Source: Tenacibaculum agarivorans
GTDB taxonomy: Bacteria; Bacteroidota; Bacteroidia; Flavobacteriales; Flavobacteriaceae
DNA: 64,000 nucleotides
Direction of reading: 5' to 3'
Assembly: GCF_001936575.1 (NCBI RefSeq)
Contig: NZ_MSMP01000012.1
Span: 121,706-185,705 of the forward strand
This document shows, piece after piece, positions 28,084 to 37,059 of this stretch (within the stretch, counting starts at the first letter, position 1; the number at the start of each line of letters is the position of its first letter). A program made the translations under genes and the position numbers. The notes under the pieces are model-generated. The model was given only the letters and a program-made list of their open reading frames with translations. It was not told where the DNA came from and searched no databases.

Positions 28084-28962
28084 ATGAATAAAGAATTAAC
28101 AATTATTCAGGGAGCAGTCTCTGCAAAAGAGTTCAGTAACTTGTTAAAAGAAGGAAAACCAGTACTTCTAAAAGGAGCTATTAAAGACTGGAAAGCTTGT
28201 AAAATGTGGGATTTATCATATTTTAAAGAATTACCAAATGATAAGCTTTTCGTAGTAAAAGGAGCTGATTTAATTGATGGAGAAACAACCAAGATGAAAT
28301 TAAAAGAATATGTATCTCATCTGGAAAAATTCATTGAAGGAAAGTCAGGTAAAGACAGACCTCCTTATTTACACGATGTGGGGATGTTTAATATTATTCC
28401 AGAATTGGTAAATGATGTTTCTTCAGAATATATTAAAGAATATTTACCAAAATTTTATCATAAAAACTGGTGGAAATATGTCCAATTTTTTATGAGTGTT
28501 AAAGGCCATGTTACTCCTTTACATTTTGATACATTAATGACTCATAATTTATTTTTTCAAGTTAAAGGAACAAAACGTTTTACGTTGATCCCATGGAACC
28601 AAAAGGATGCTTGTTATATGAAGAAATGGCGTTGGTCTGAAGTAGATCCTAACAACCCAGACTTTAAGCGATTTGAAAAATATGCAGATGTTGCTCCAGT
28701 TGTTGTTGATGTTGAAGGAGGAGATATTTTATTAATGCCAACAGGAACATTACATCATGTAGAAAGTACTAGTTTTTGTATTTCATTCAATATTGATTGG
28801 CATTCGAAAAGTAGTGTGCTTAAAGGAATGTACTCATATTTTCAAGGGGCTCCAAAACAGAACTTTATGTATAATTTTTATATGTTTTTAGCTATCTGGA
28901 TTAAAGTTCCTGAAAAATATATCTGGTCATACTATAAATCATACTTAAGTTACATATCCTAA
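28084..28962 (+). CDS. JmjC/cupin-8 Fe(II)/2-oxoglutarate hydroxylase
   Basis: This 292-residue protein has the cupin-like JmjC fold seen in FIH-type hydroxylases. The first two metal ligands are in HFD at 147-149 (PLHFDTLMTHNLFFQVKG), and the distal His is probably His224 in PTGTLHHV. The segment QVKGTKRFTLIPW is typical of the strand and turn of this family. It is unrelated by fold subfamily to the TauD enzyme at 16229, so the locus encodes two independent hydroxylases. It lies 50 nt after the three-module NRPS and 62 nt before the Dab aminotransferase. Hydroxylation of a carrier-bound or free residue, such as Asn or Dab, is the likely role (inference). FIH-type enzymes are known to hydroxylate Asn and related residues. 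Confidence 0.85.
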   Translation: MNKELTIIQGAVSAKEFSNLLKEGKPVLLKGAIKDWKACKMWDLSYFKELPNDKLFVVKGADLIDGETTKMKLKEYVSHLEKFIEGKSGKDRPPYLHDVGMFNIIPELVNDVSSEYIKEYLPKFYHKNWWKYVQFFMSVKGHVTPLHFDTLMTHNLFFQVKGTKRFTLIPWNQKDACYMKKWRWSEVDPNNPDFKRFEKYADVAPVVVDVEGGDILLMPTGTLHHVESTSFCISFNIDWHSKSSVLKGMYSYFQGAPKQNFMYNFYMFLAIWIKVPEKYIWSYYKSYLSYIS

Positions 28963-29024
28963 AACTATCATTTATGTAATCTTCCAATACTATTAACCTC
29001 CTTTTTAGGAAAAAACTATACATT

Positions 29025-30431
29025 ATGACATTAGAAAAATATCATTTAACAGAAACTCCTACTATTAAAACCGAAATACTTCCTGGGGCTAAGGCTAAAA
29101 AAATATTAATAGATCAGGAGCAATTCGAAAGTAACAATCGAAACTATCCTAGAAAATTTCCTTTAGTACCTAAAATTGCTAAAGGGGCAATTATAGAAGA
29201 TGTAGATGGTAATCAATTTATGGATTTCTTTTCCTTTTGTGGAGTAATTAATGTAGGACATAATAATGAGGAGGTTCTTATTGACGCACAAGAACAAATG
29301 AATGAGATTATTCATACTATGGATTTTCCAACGGAAACCAAAATTGCTTTTATGAAGAATCTAAATAGCAATCTTCCTCAGCAATTAAAAGATAATATAA
29401 AGATTAATTTTTGTGGACCTACTGGAGCAGATGCAATAGAAGCAGCAATGAAATTGGCAAGACTTAAAACAAAGAAAAATTTAATTATTTCTTTTCAAGG
29501 AGCTTACCATGGTATGACAACTGGAGCTTTAAGCGTAACAAGTAATTTTAAGAATAGAGAAGGGTTGCCAATTGTTAATCAAGGAACTCATTTTGCCCCG
29601 TTTAGTTATTGCTACCGTTGTCCATTTGGAAAACGTCCGGATTCTTGTAAAACAGAGTGTGCGTCTCATGTGAAAAACCTACTAGAAAATCCAAATTCCG
29701 GCATTGATAGCCCTGCAGCGGTGTTATTAGAACCTATTCAGGGAGAAGGGGGAGTCGTAATTCCTAAAAAAGAGTTTCATCAAGAAATACAAAAAATATG
29801 TAATGATAATGGAATACCATTAATTCATGATGAAGTTCAAGCAGGATTTTATAGAACAGGTAAATTATTGTCGTCAGAGCATTTTGAGGTTACTCCTGAC
29901 ATCGTAACAATGTCAAAAGGCATAGGAGGAATCGGAATGCCACTAGCTATTTTATTGATTAAAAAAGAATTTGATGTATGGGAACCAGGAATGCATGCAG
30001 GAACATTTAGAGGAAATCAGGTAAGTATGGCTGCAGGAAATTCTGCAATGAACTTTATAAAAAAGAATAATATTGAAGCTCATGTTACAGAAATGGGAGA
30101 AGTGCTTATGGACGGCCTATTACAAATACAAAAACAGAGTAAATTTATTGGTGAGGTTCGAGGTGCAGGTTTACTCATAGGAGTAGAATATGTAAGAGAT
30201 GAAGAGTCAAAAGAACCGTTTTCTGAGTTTTGTGTGAAAATGCGTAAAGAACTATTTGAAAATGGAATTCTAATTGAAGTTGGAGGATATTACTCAAATG
30301 TAATTCGAATATTACCCCCATTAACAATTACTAAAAAAATGGTTCATACTTTTTTAGATGTTTTTGATCGAGTAAACAGCATAGTAGAAAAAGAGTATGT
30401 AAGAAATGAGGTAGCTATGCCAGTACTCTAA
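29025..30431 (+). CDS. Diaminobutyrate-2-oxoglutarate aminotransferase
   Basis: This 468-residue class III PLP enzyme matches the DABA aminotransferase family. The family makes L-2,4-diaminobutyrate from aspartate semialdehyde with glutamate as amino donor. Visible landmarks are GPTGADAIEAAMKLAR, HGMTTGALS, EPIQGEGG, Asp269 in HDEVQAGFYRTGK and the Schiff-base Lys298 in MSKGIGG. A cysteine-rich insert holds Cys196, 199, 208 and 212, as is common in this subgroup. It sits 62 nt after the JmjC gene and 8 nt before the next C-domain gene, within the NRPS operon. Three A domains in the locus have an acidic Dab-like pocket, so the gene most likely supplies Dab to them. Another omega-amino acid transaminase activity (GABA or ornithine type) is a less likely alternative. 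Confidence 0.87.
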   Translation: MTLEKYHLTETPTIKTEILPGAKAKKILIDQEQFESNNRNYPRKFPLVPKIAKGAIIEDVDGNQFMDFFSFCGVINVGHNNEEVLIDAQEQMNEIIHTMDFPTETKIAFMKNLNSNLPQQLKDNIKINFCGPTGADAIEAAMKLARLKTKKNLIISFQGAYHGMTTGALSVTSNFKNREGLPIVNQGTHFAPFSYCYRCPFGKRPDSCKTECASHVKNLLENPNSGIDSPAAVLLEPIQGEGGVVIPKKEFHQEIQKICNDNGIPLIHDEVQAGFYRTGKLLSSEHFEVTPDIVTMSKGIGGIGMPLAILLIKKEFDVWEPGMHAGTFRGNQVSMAAGNSAMNFIKKNNIEAHVTEMGEVLMDGLLQIQKQSKFIGEVRGAGLLIGVEYVRDEESKEPFSEFCVKMRKELFENGILIEVGGYYSNVIRILPPLTITKKMVHTFLDVFDRVNSIVEKEYVRNEVAMPVL

Positions 30432-30439
30432 ATACTAAG

Positions 30440-31783
30440 ATGCAGATGACATTTTTAAGAAAAGAAAACATACAAAACATTTACCCCTTAAGTCCAATTC
30501 AAGAAGGAATGTTTTTTGAAGCTATGCTTAAACAAGATATGCAAGCATATATTCAGCAAGTTACATTTGATTTTCATGGACATTTTGATAATGAAAAGTT
30601 CGAACAGGCTTTACAATTTTTGATATTACGTCATGATATACTACGTACGGTTTTCACAAACAAGAAAGAAGGCCAACCATTACAAATTGTATTAAAACAA
30701 TATCCACTTGATTACATTTTTTATGAAGAACAATTATCCTCGAAGATGATTGAAGCAGAAAATGAAAAGGAACGCAAGCAAATATTCGATCTTTTTAAAG
30801 GACCATTATTTAAAACAAGAGTATATAAAAAGAGTGATAAAGTTCACATGATTGCATTTACATTTCATCATATATTATTAGATGGATGGTCACTTTTTAA
30901 AATTTTAGAGGAATTAATACTTTTATACACAGATGAAAAGGTACATCTTCCTGCCCCTAAATCGTACAGAGAATTTATAAAAGACCTTTCTTTAAAAGAT
31001 GAAAGAAAAGCAGAAATTTATTGGAGAACTTATCTAAAAAATTATGAATACCCAGCTCAAATACCATTAAAAAATGAGGAAAATATCTCTGAGTTTTCTA
31101 GGTATTCTGAAGAGGTATTATTTAATAAAGAAGTTTCACTTTCAATTCAACACTATGCTAAAGAGTATGGAATAACTGAGTATAACCTTTTCATTGTAGT
31201 TTGGGGGTATCTATTAACGAGATTTAATAACGTAGATGAGGCCGTCTTTGGAGTTGTAAATTCAGGTCGTGAAGCACATTTAATAGATGTAGTTGGAATT
31301 ACTATAAATACTTTGCCTTTTAGAATTAAGTTTCCTAGCAATAAAACCTTTTTTGAACTGATAAAAGACATTCAAGAAGATTCTACTCAAAACTTAGAAT
31401 TTATACATACACCATTATCAAAAATTCAATCTTTTTCTCATTTAAAACACCAACTATTTGACCATATTTTTGTGTATGAAAATCTAGATTGGCAAGACGT
31501 AAATAAAGAAAGAGAAAGTATAAATGATACTCATATTTCTAATATTCAGAATATAGAGCATACACATTATAATTTTGAAGTTGCTGTTTATCCTGGTAAA
31601 GAAATTGTAGTTAAATTTATTTATAATAGTAAAAAGGTCGATGAGAACTTTGTTGCTTTTATTGCTAAAGAATTTAAAACACTACTTAGAACAATTATTA
31701 CTAATCCAAACTTAAAAATAGGAGAGTTAATGACTTTTCTTGAAGAGCCTGTATCGCTTCCAGTTGCGATAGAGAACTTTTGA
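30440..31783 (+). CDS. Stand-alone NRPS condensation domain
   Basis: This 447-residue protein is a single complete C domain with an intact HHILLDG motif at 143-149. It starts with LRKENIQNIYPLSPIQEGM, the acceptor-type start of C domains that take a chain from an E-terminated partner. The upstream NRPS (17246-28033) ends in a COM-donor-like tail on a dead E domain, so this is its probable docking partner. It ends exactly at the C/A boundary. The next protein starts with only the C-terminal lobe of a C domain followed by its A domain, so peptide-bond formation for that module should be done by this free-standing domain. Its DCL-like sequence would predict a D-configured donor, which conflicts with the inactive E domain upstream. 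Confidence 0.9.
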   Translation: MQMTFLRKENIQNIYPLSPIQEGMFFEAMLKQDMQAYIQQVTFDFHGHFDNEKFEQALQFLILRHDILRTVFTNKKEGQPLQIVLKQYPLDYIFYEEQLSSKMIEAENEKERKQIFDLFKGPLFKTRVYKKSDKVHMIAFTFHHILLDGWSLFKILEELILLYTDEKVHLPAPKSYREFIKDLSLKDERKAEIYWRTYLKNYEYPAQIPLKNEENISEFSRYSEEVLFNKEVSLSIQHYAKEYGITEYNLFIVVWGYLLTRFNNVDEAVFGVVNSGREAHLIDVVGITINTLPFRIKFPSNKTFFELIKDIQEDSTQNLEFIHTPLSKIQSFSHLKHQLFDHIFVYENLDWQDVNKERESINDTHISNIQNIEHTHYNFEVAVYPGKEIVVKFIYNSKKVDENFVAFIAKEFKTLLRTIITNPNLKIGELMTFLEEPVSLPVAIENF

Positions 31784-31810
31784 GTCTATTCTAAACATCG
31801 GAAAGAAAAA

Positions 31811-34800
31811 ATGAAATTTCAAAGGTTAAAAACAAGTACTGCTTTACGGTATCTAGAGATAAATAAACAAACTTCTGGTCGAAAATATTGGGGGAATATT
31901 CTTACTTCAAATCATGAGAAGACAGTAATTGCTCAAGATTTACCTTTTGTGAAAGAAATATCACTCAAAGAAGAGAATTTTAAATTAAAAGAGGAATTAG
32001 AACAAAAAGTATCAGTTTTAGCTAAAAATAATGAAGATAAGATTTTCATTATTTATGCAACATTATTCACTGTACTACTCCATAAGTTTACCAATACAAC
32101 GTTAGTTTCTTTTGGTATTCCTAATGTGGATTGTAAAGGGGAGTATAGTCCAGATAACCTTATTATGAAAACTAAACTGAGCGTTAATACCTCAGTACGA
32201 GATCTTTTAAATAGTATAAAAGACCAGTGGCTAACATCAAGGCAATATGAAGGTTTTCCTTTAGAAGTTTATGAAGAAAATGATAAATTATTTGATGCTT
32301 TTTTCTCATATACTAGAAAAGAAAATAGTAGTCCTAGAGATTATAATTTTAACTTCCTATTATGTCGTACAAATGATCAAACTTCAGGAAAAGTTATATA
32401 TAATGAAAAAGCATATTCAAAGAAAAAGATAACCTCCATAATTAACTATTTTGAACATTTCATTGAAATATTATTAAATGATCTTGATCAAAAAATTAGT
32501 GATCTAGAAGTAATTTTGCCAGAAGAAAAAGAGTTACTTTTTAATACTCTTAATAACTCTTATGTACCATTGGATCATGAAAAGCTATTTCTAGATTTTT
32601 TTAAAGAAATAGTTGAAAAATACCCAAATAGTATAGCCTCTAAGGATGAGTTAGAAGAAATTTCATATAAAGAGTTGGATGAAGAATCGAATAAGGTTGC
32701 ACATTTTCTAATAGATAAAGGAATTAAAAAAGGAGATAGAGTCGTTATTATTGATGATCGATCTACACGTTTTCTTATAATACTTTTAGGAATATTAAAA
32801 AGTGGAGGGGTATTTATCGCATTGGATGTAGATGAACCTATACAAAGAGCTATTACAATAATACAAGATACAGGAGCTGACTTTTTATTTACGAATAATG
32901 AGGTGTTATCTCAAAAGAATTTTATAAAAGAGTTGGTTGATACTACAACTATTCAACAAATAATCAATACAGAAATAGCCGTAACAGACTTAGAATTAAA
33001 TCATGAATTTAATACTTACAAAGCAATAAAAGAAGTATATCAAAATCCTGATTTTAAACTAGAAAAGAATTTTATAGCTAAAGGGGATAAAGGTCTTGTG
33101 TTATTTTCTAATGAAGAAGAAGCATTAAAAACAGTTCGCATATTCTTAAAAAGAGAAAATATTCAAAATAAAAAAGTCGGAATAGTTTGCGAAGATCCTA
33201 TACTAGAGTTAGCATTAATTATAGGTTTAAGAGAAAATAAAAATGATCTCGAATGTTTAACAAAATCTATTAAAATCAACAATGTAACTGAAGAAATTGA
33301 AAGAGGGGAAATTGAGGTTTTGTTGACAACAAGAAAATTTTTGAACGAACTAGATGCTATTTTTTGGAAAGAAGAAACTTTAGAAAAGTTAGTGTTGATA
33401 GATCAAGAACTTTCTTTTGAAAGAGAATTTATTGATGGTAATAAAGAAATATTCGACTCGTTGGCACAAAAAGAAAATATTCTAATTAATGACTACGGGT
33501 GGTATAATAGCTTTAATGGAGAAAGTTTTTCTGAGGAAGAAATGTTAGAATATATAGATAACATAGATAAAAAACTGAGTCCTTATTTATCTTCGAATTC
33601 TCGAGTGTTAGAGATAGGGTGCGGACAAGGTTTAGTTTATAATCGATTAATAAACAAAGTAGGTTATTATCTAGCAACAGATCCTTCACCAACAATAATA
33701 GCTAAAAATCAAGCCAAGGCTACATCTATTAATAATCTTTCTTTTGAGGTAATGTATGCTCATGAAATCGATCAAATAAAGGAGAAATTTGATGTGGTAG
33801 TTTGTAGTAGTGTAACCGACTATTTTCCTAGTACTGCTTATTTAGAAGAAATTATTTCAAGTGCTATTACGCTTATTGAAGATAAAGGGGTAGTTATGTT
33901 TGATGATGTTTTAGATTTAGAACTGAAAAATGATTTTATTGAAGAAACTATTCTTTACAAAAAGAATCACCCAGAAGCAAAAACTAAATCACATTGGGAA
34001 TCAGATTTGTTTGTACACAAGGCTTTTTTCGATTATCTCTCAGAAAAATACAATGCTATTACAACTATTGATTGTAGAAAGAAAATAGGAAGTATTGAAA
34101 ATGAACTTACTAAGTATAGGTATGATATAATCCTTAAGATAGATAAAAGTAAAGGGAATCAAACTGAGGAAATTAGTGGTAAGAAGCAATTACTACAATT
34201 AGAAGAGGTAAAAATTAATACAATTGATTTAAAAGCTTCATCAGAACTAGCAGTAACCAAAAATATTTTTTCATCTGACATCATAGAAGATTATCATTCA
34301 ACACCAGTAGATGTAAAAATTGAAGCAGATGATATTTGTTATCTTATCTACTCTTCTGGAACGACAGGAAAACCTAAAGGGATTAAATTACACCACTTAG
34401 GAATGATTAATCACTTTATTGGCTTAGCGGATGTACTAAAGATGAGTCAAAAAGATAGTTTAGCTCAAACCGCTTTATGTAGTTTCGATATTTTTGTAGT
34501 ACAAACGCTATTACCTTTAATTAGGGGAGGAAAAGTATTATTTGTTACTAAAGACACCTTATTACAACCAGTAGATTTTTTTGAAACTCTTATTAAAGAG
34601 AAGGTTACAATAATAGAGTTAGTTCCATCACTTATCAAAACATTACTATCTGAACTAACACCAGAGATAGCAAATCAAATGAATGCACTGAGGCATCTTA
34701 TTTCTTGTGGAGAACAATTAACAACAGAATTAACAAGTGCTTGGTTTTCTTACTTTCCAGAAGTTCCTATTGCAAATGCTTATGGACCAGCAGAAGCTTC

Positions 34801-37051
34801 AGATGATGTTACAGCCCATGTAGTAAATTCTGTAGATACAGCAATGAAAATTGTTCCTATTGGAAAACCGTTGGATAATGTGTGTATGTATACTCTCGAT
34901 GAATTCGGACAATTAGCTCCGTTAGGTGTGCCTGGAGAGTTGTGTATTTCAGGAATTGCTGTAGGTAAAGGATATTTAAATGAGCCAGAGAAAACTAAAA
35001 AAGTTTTTATACCTAATACATTTATAAACGATATAAAAATAAGACAACAAGATCATAAAATACTCTATAAAACTGGTGATTTAGGTGTATGGCATTCAGA
35101 AGGGTACATAACTTTTAAAGGGAGAAAGGATTTCATGGTCAAAATTCGAGGTGTTAGAATTGAATTGGCAGAAGTTGAAATTGCATTAGCAAAACATCAA
35201 GCTATTCAAGATGTATTTGTTACTGATTATAATCACCATGGAGAGAAAGTACTTTGTGCATATTATCAAACCACAATTTCGGTAACCAAAAAAGAGTTAA
35301 ATGCATTTCTTAAAGAAAGATTGCCAAGTGCTATGATTCCTTCTTTTTTTGTTGAATTAGAGAGTGTTCCATATACTAAAAATGGGAAAATAGATCGAAA
35401 GAAATTACCTTCACCTATTCAGAAAGAAGATGTAACAACCATAGACAGAAATGATGAATTAGAGAATGAATTATTGAATATTTGGGCAAAAATTCTACAA
35501 ATAGATAATACTGAAATAGGAAAAGAATCAGACTTCTTCTACCTTGGAGGACATTCATTATTAGCGGTAAGATTAGTAGCATCAATAAAAAAAGTTTTTA
35601 ATGTAGATATAGCATTAGATGAAATCTTTACATATTCAACATTTGAGGAGTTAGTGGCTCAAATTCGTACAGGGGAAAAACAAAAAGAATTAATCATTCC
35701 AAAAGTTCATAAAAAAGAATTCTATCAAGTATCTCCACCTCAAAGAAGATTCTATATTCATAATCAAATTTATCCTAATGACTTAAGTTATAACAGTCCG
35801 CAGTATTATAAGGTAAAAGGTAGGCTTGATTTGAAAAAAGTTAGAGCAGCTTTTCTTGAATTAATTGCTACGCATGAAATTCTTAGAACGTCATTTCAAC
35901 TAGAGGAGAATTTACCTGTACAAATAATTCATGATAAAGTTCCTTTTGAACTAGGATATAGTAAAGATGAAGAAGAAAATATACAAAGCCATATAGATAC
36001 ATTTGTGCAACCTTTCAATCTTGGAGTTGCACCATTATTTAGAGTTAGTATTGTAGAATGTGAGTCAGAAGAATTTTACCTTTTATTTGATCTTCATCAT
36101 ATAATTTCAGACGAGATCTCTGATAGTATTATTGTTAGTGATTTTCTGAAAGCTTATGCAGGAAAACCTTTGCTAAAACCTGAAATAAGTTATAAAGATT
36201 ATGCAGAATGGTTTAATACTAGGCTTTTAAAAGGTGAGTATATAAAACATGAAGAATATTGGTTAGATCAATTTCACACAATTCCTTCTAAATTAAGTTT
36301 ACCGTATGATATTCAAGAAACCATAGACCAAGAAAAGTTTGGTAAAGATATAACCTATACAATTGAAGGAGATGAAATCCAAGCAATAAAAACGTTGTTA
36401 AAGGAAAATAGAGCAACTGCATTTATGTTTTTCTTAGCGGTATTTAATATCCAATTGAAACGTTTAAGTTTTAATGAAGATATAGCTGTAGGATCTCCTG
36501 TTTCTGGTAGAGATGATCAAAGTTTGAATAACGTTGTTGGTTTATTTTTAAACTTAATTGTATTGAGAAATAAGGTTTCAGAAGATAAATCATTTATAAG
36601 TTTCTTAGAACAAGTAAAACATAACAGCATTAATGCGCTTAAATATCAAACATATCCATTCGATCTACTTACTGCCAAATTAGGTATACAAGGAGAGACT
36701 AACGAGACACCATTATATAATGTAATGTTTGCTCATTTAATGAAAAATGAAGGTATAGCATTAGCAGAAGGTAATGTAGAAATTAAAGCAATGGATATTG
36801 CGCATAATACTGCAAAAGCAGATATACAACTTACCATATATGAAGGAGATTCAGATTTTGATATTTTCTTAACAGTCAACACCAATCTTTTTAGTGAAAA
36901 AACAGCTATAGCGCTACTAGAAAACTATAAGAGTGTATTAAAGTTGTGTGTTGAAAATCCAGAGATCCGTATTTCTGAAATCCCACTTCCAATTGAATTT
37001 GACTTTATGAAAAAAACAACCAATTTAGATAGATATAAACTTACATTTTAA
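31811..37051 (+). CDS. NRPS: half-C-A[methyltransferase insert]-PCP-C
   Basis: This 1746-residue protein begins with about 265 residues resembling only the C-terminal lobe of a C domain, with no HHxxxDG. The A domain starts near 275. After its A2 region (near 333-345) comes an uncharacterised stretch of about 170 residues. A class I methyltransferase follows (VLEIGCGQG, 599-607; ATDPSP), opening with the GWYNSFNGESFSEEEM type of entry. Only then does A3 appear (SSGTTGKPKG near 847-858). The insertion thus lies between a2 and a3, a position linked in TioN/KtzH-type interrupted A domains to side-chain methylation. The code from Asp893 reads DIVEICADDK, Dab-like. The carrier is Ser1249. A second C domain ends the protein; its motif is HHIISDE (1429-1435), with Gly replaced by Glu. 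The A domain that this C serves is on the next polypeptide. Confidence 0.88.
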   Translation: MKFQRLKTSTALRYLEINKQTSGRKYWGNILTSNHEKTVIAQDLPFVKEISLKEENFKLKEELEQKVSVLAKNNEDKIFIIYATLFTVLLHKFTNTTLVSFGIPNVDCKGEYSPDNLIMKTKLSVNTSVRDLLNSIKDQWLTSRQYEGFPLEVYEENDKLFDAFFSYTRKENSSPRDYNFNFLLCRTNDQTSGKVIYNEKAYSKKKITSIINYFEHFIEILLNDLDQKISDLEVILPEEKELLFNTLNNSYVPLDHEKLFLDFFKEIVEKYPNSIASKDELEEISYKELDEESNKVAHFLIDKGIKKGDRVVIIDDRSTRFLIILLGILKSGGVFIALDVDEPIQRAITIIQDTGADFLFTNNEVLSQKNFIKELVDTTTIQQIINTEIAVTDLELNHEFNTYKAIKEVYQNPDFKLEKNFIAKGDKGLVLFSNEEEALKTVRIFLKRENIQNKKVGIVCEDPILELALIIGLRENKNDLECLTKSIKINNVTEEIERGEIEVLLTTRKFLNELDAIFWKEETLEKLVLIDQELSFEREFIDGNKEIFDSLAQKENILINDYGWYNSFNGESFSEEEMLEYIDNIDKKLSPYLSSNSRVLEIGCGQGLVYNRLINKVGYYLATDPSPTIIAKNQAKATSINNLSFEVMYAHEIDQIKEKFDVVVCSSVTDYFPSTAYLEEIISSAITLIEDKGVVMFDDVLDLELKNDFIEETILYKKNHPEAKTKSHWESDLFVHKAFFDYLSEKYNAITTIDCRKKIGSIENELTKYRYDIILKIDKSKGNQTEEISGKKQLLQLEEVKINTIDLKASSELAVTKNIFSSDIIEDYHSTPVDVKIEADDICYLIYSSGTTGKPKGIKLHHLGMINHFIGLADVLKMSQKDSLAQTALCSFDIFVVQTLLPLIRGGKVLFVTKDTLLQPVDFFETLIKEKVTIIELVPSLIKTLLSELTPEIANQMNALRHLISCGEQLTTELTSAWFSYFPEVPIANAYGPAEASDDVTAHVVNSVDTAMKIVPIGKPLDNVCMYTLDEFGQLAPLGVPGELCISGIAVGKGYLNEPEKTKKVFIPNTFINDIKIRQQDHKILYKTGDLGVWHSEGYITFKGRKDFMVKIRGVRIELAEVEIALAKHQAIQDVFVTDYNHHGEKVLCAYYQTTISVTKKELNAFLKERLPSAMIPSFFVELESVPYTKNGKIDRKKLPSPIQKEDVTTIDRNDELENELLNIWAKILQIDNTEIGKESDFFYLGGHSLLAVRLVASIKKVFNVDIALDEIFTYSTFEELVAQIRTGEKQKELIIPKVHKKEFYQVSPPQRRFYIHNQIYPNDLSYNSPQYYKVKGRLDLKKVRAAFLELIATHEILRTSFQLEENLPVQIIHDKVPFELGYSKDEEENIQSHIDTFVQPFNLGVAPLFRVSIVECESEEFYLLFDLHHIISDEISDSIIVSDFLKAYAGKPLLKPEISYKDYAEWFNTRLLKGEYIKHEEYWLDQFHTIPSKLSLPYDIQETIDQEKFGKDITYTIEGDEIQAIKTLLKENRATAFMFFLAVFNIQLKRLSFNEDIAVGSPVSGRDDQSLNNVVGLFLNLIVLRNKVSEDKSFISFLEQVKHNSINALKYQTYPFDLLTAKLGIQGETNETPLYNVMFAHLMKNEGIALAEGNVEIKAMDIAHNTAKADIQLTIYEGDSDFDIFLTVNTNLFSEKTAIALLENYKSVLKLCVENPEIRISEIPLPIEFDFMKKTTNLDRYKLTF

Positions 37052-37059
37052 CCTACAAA

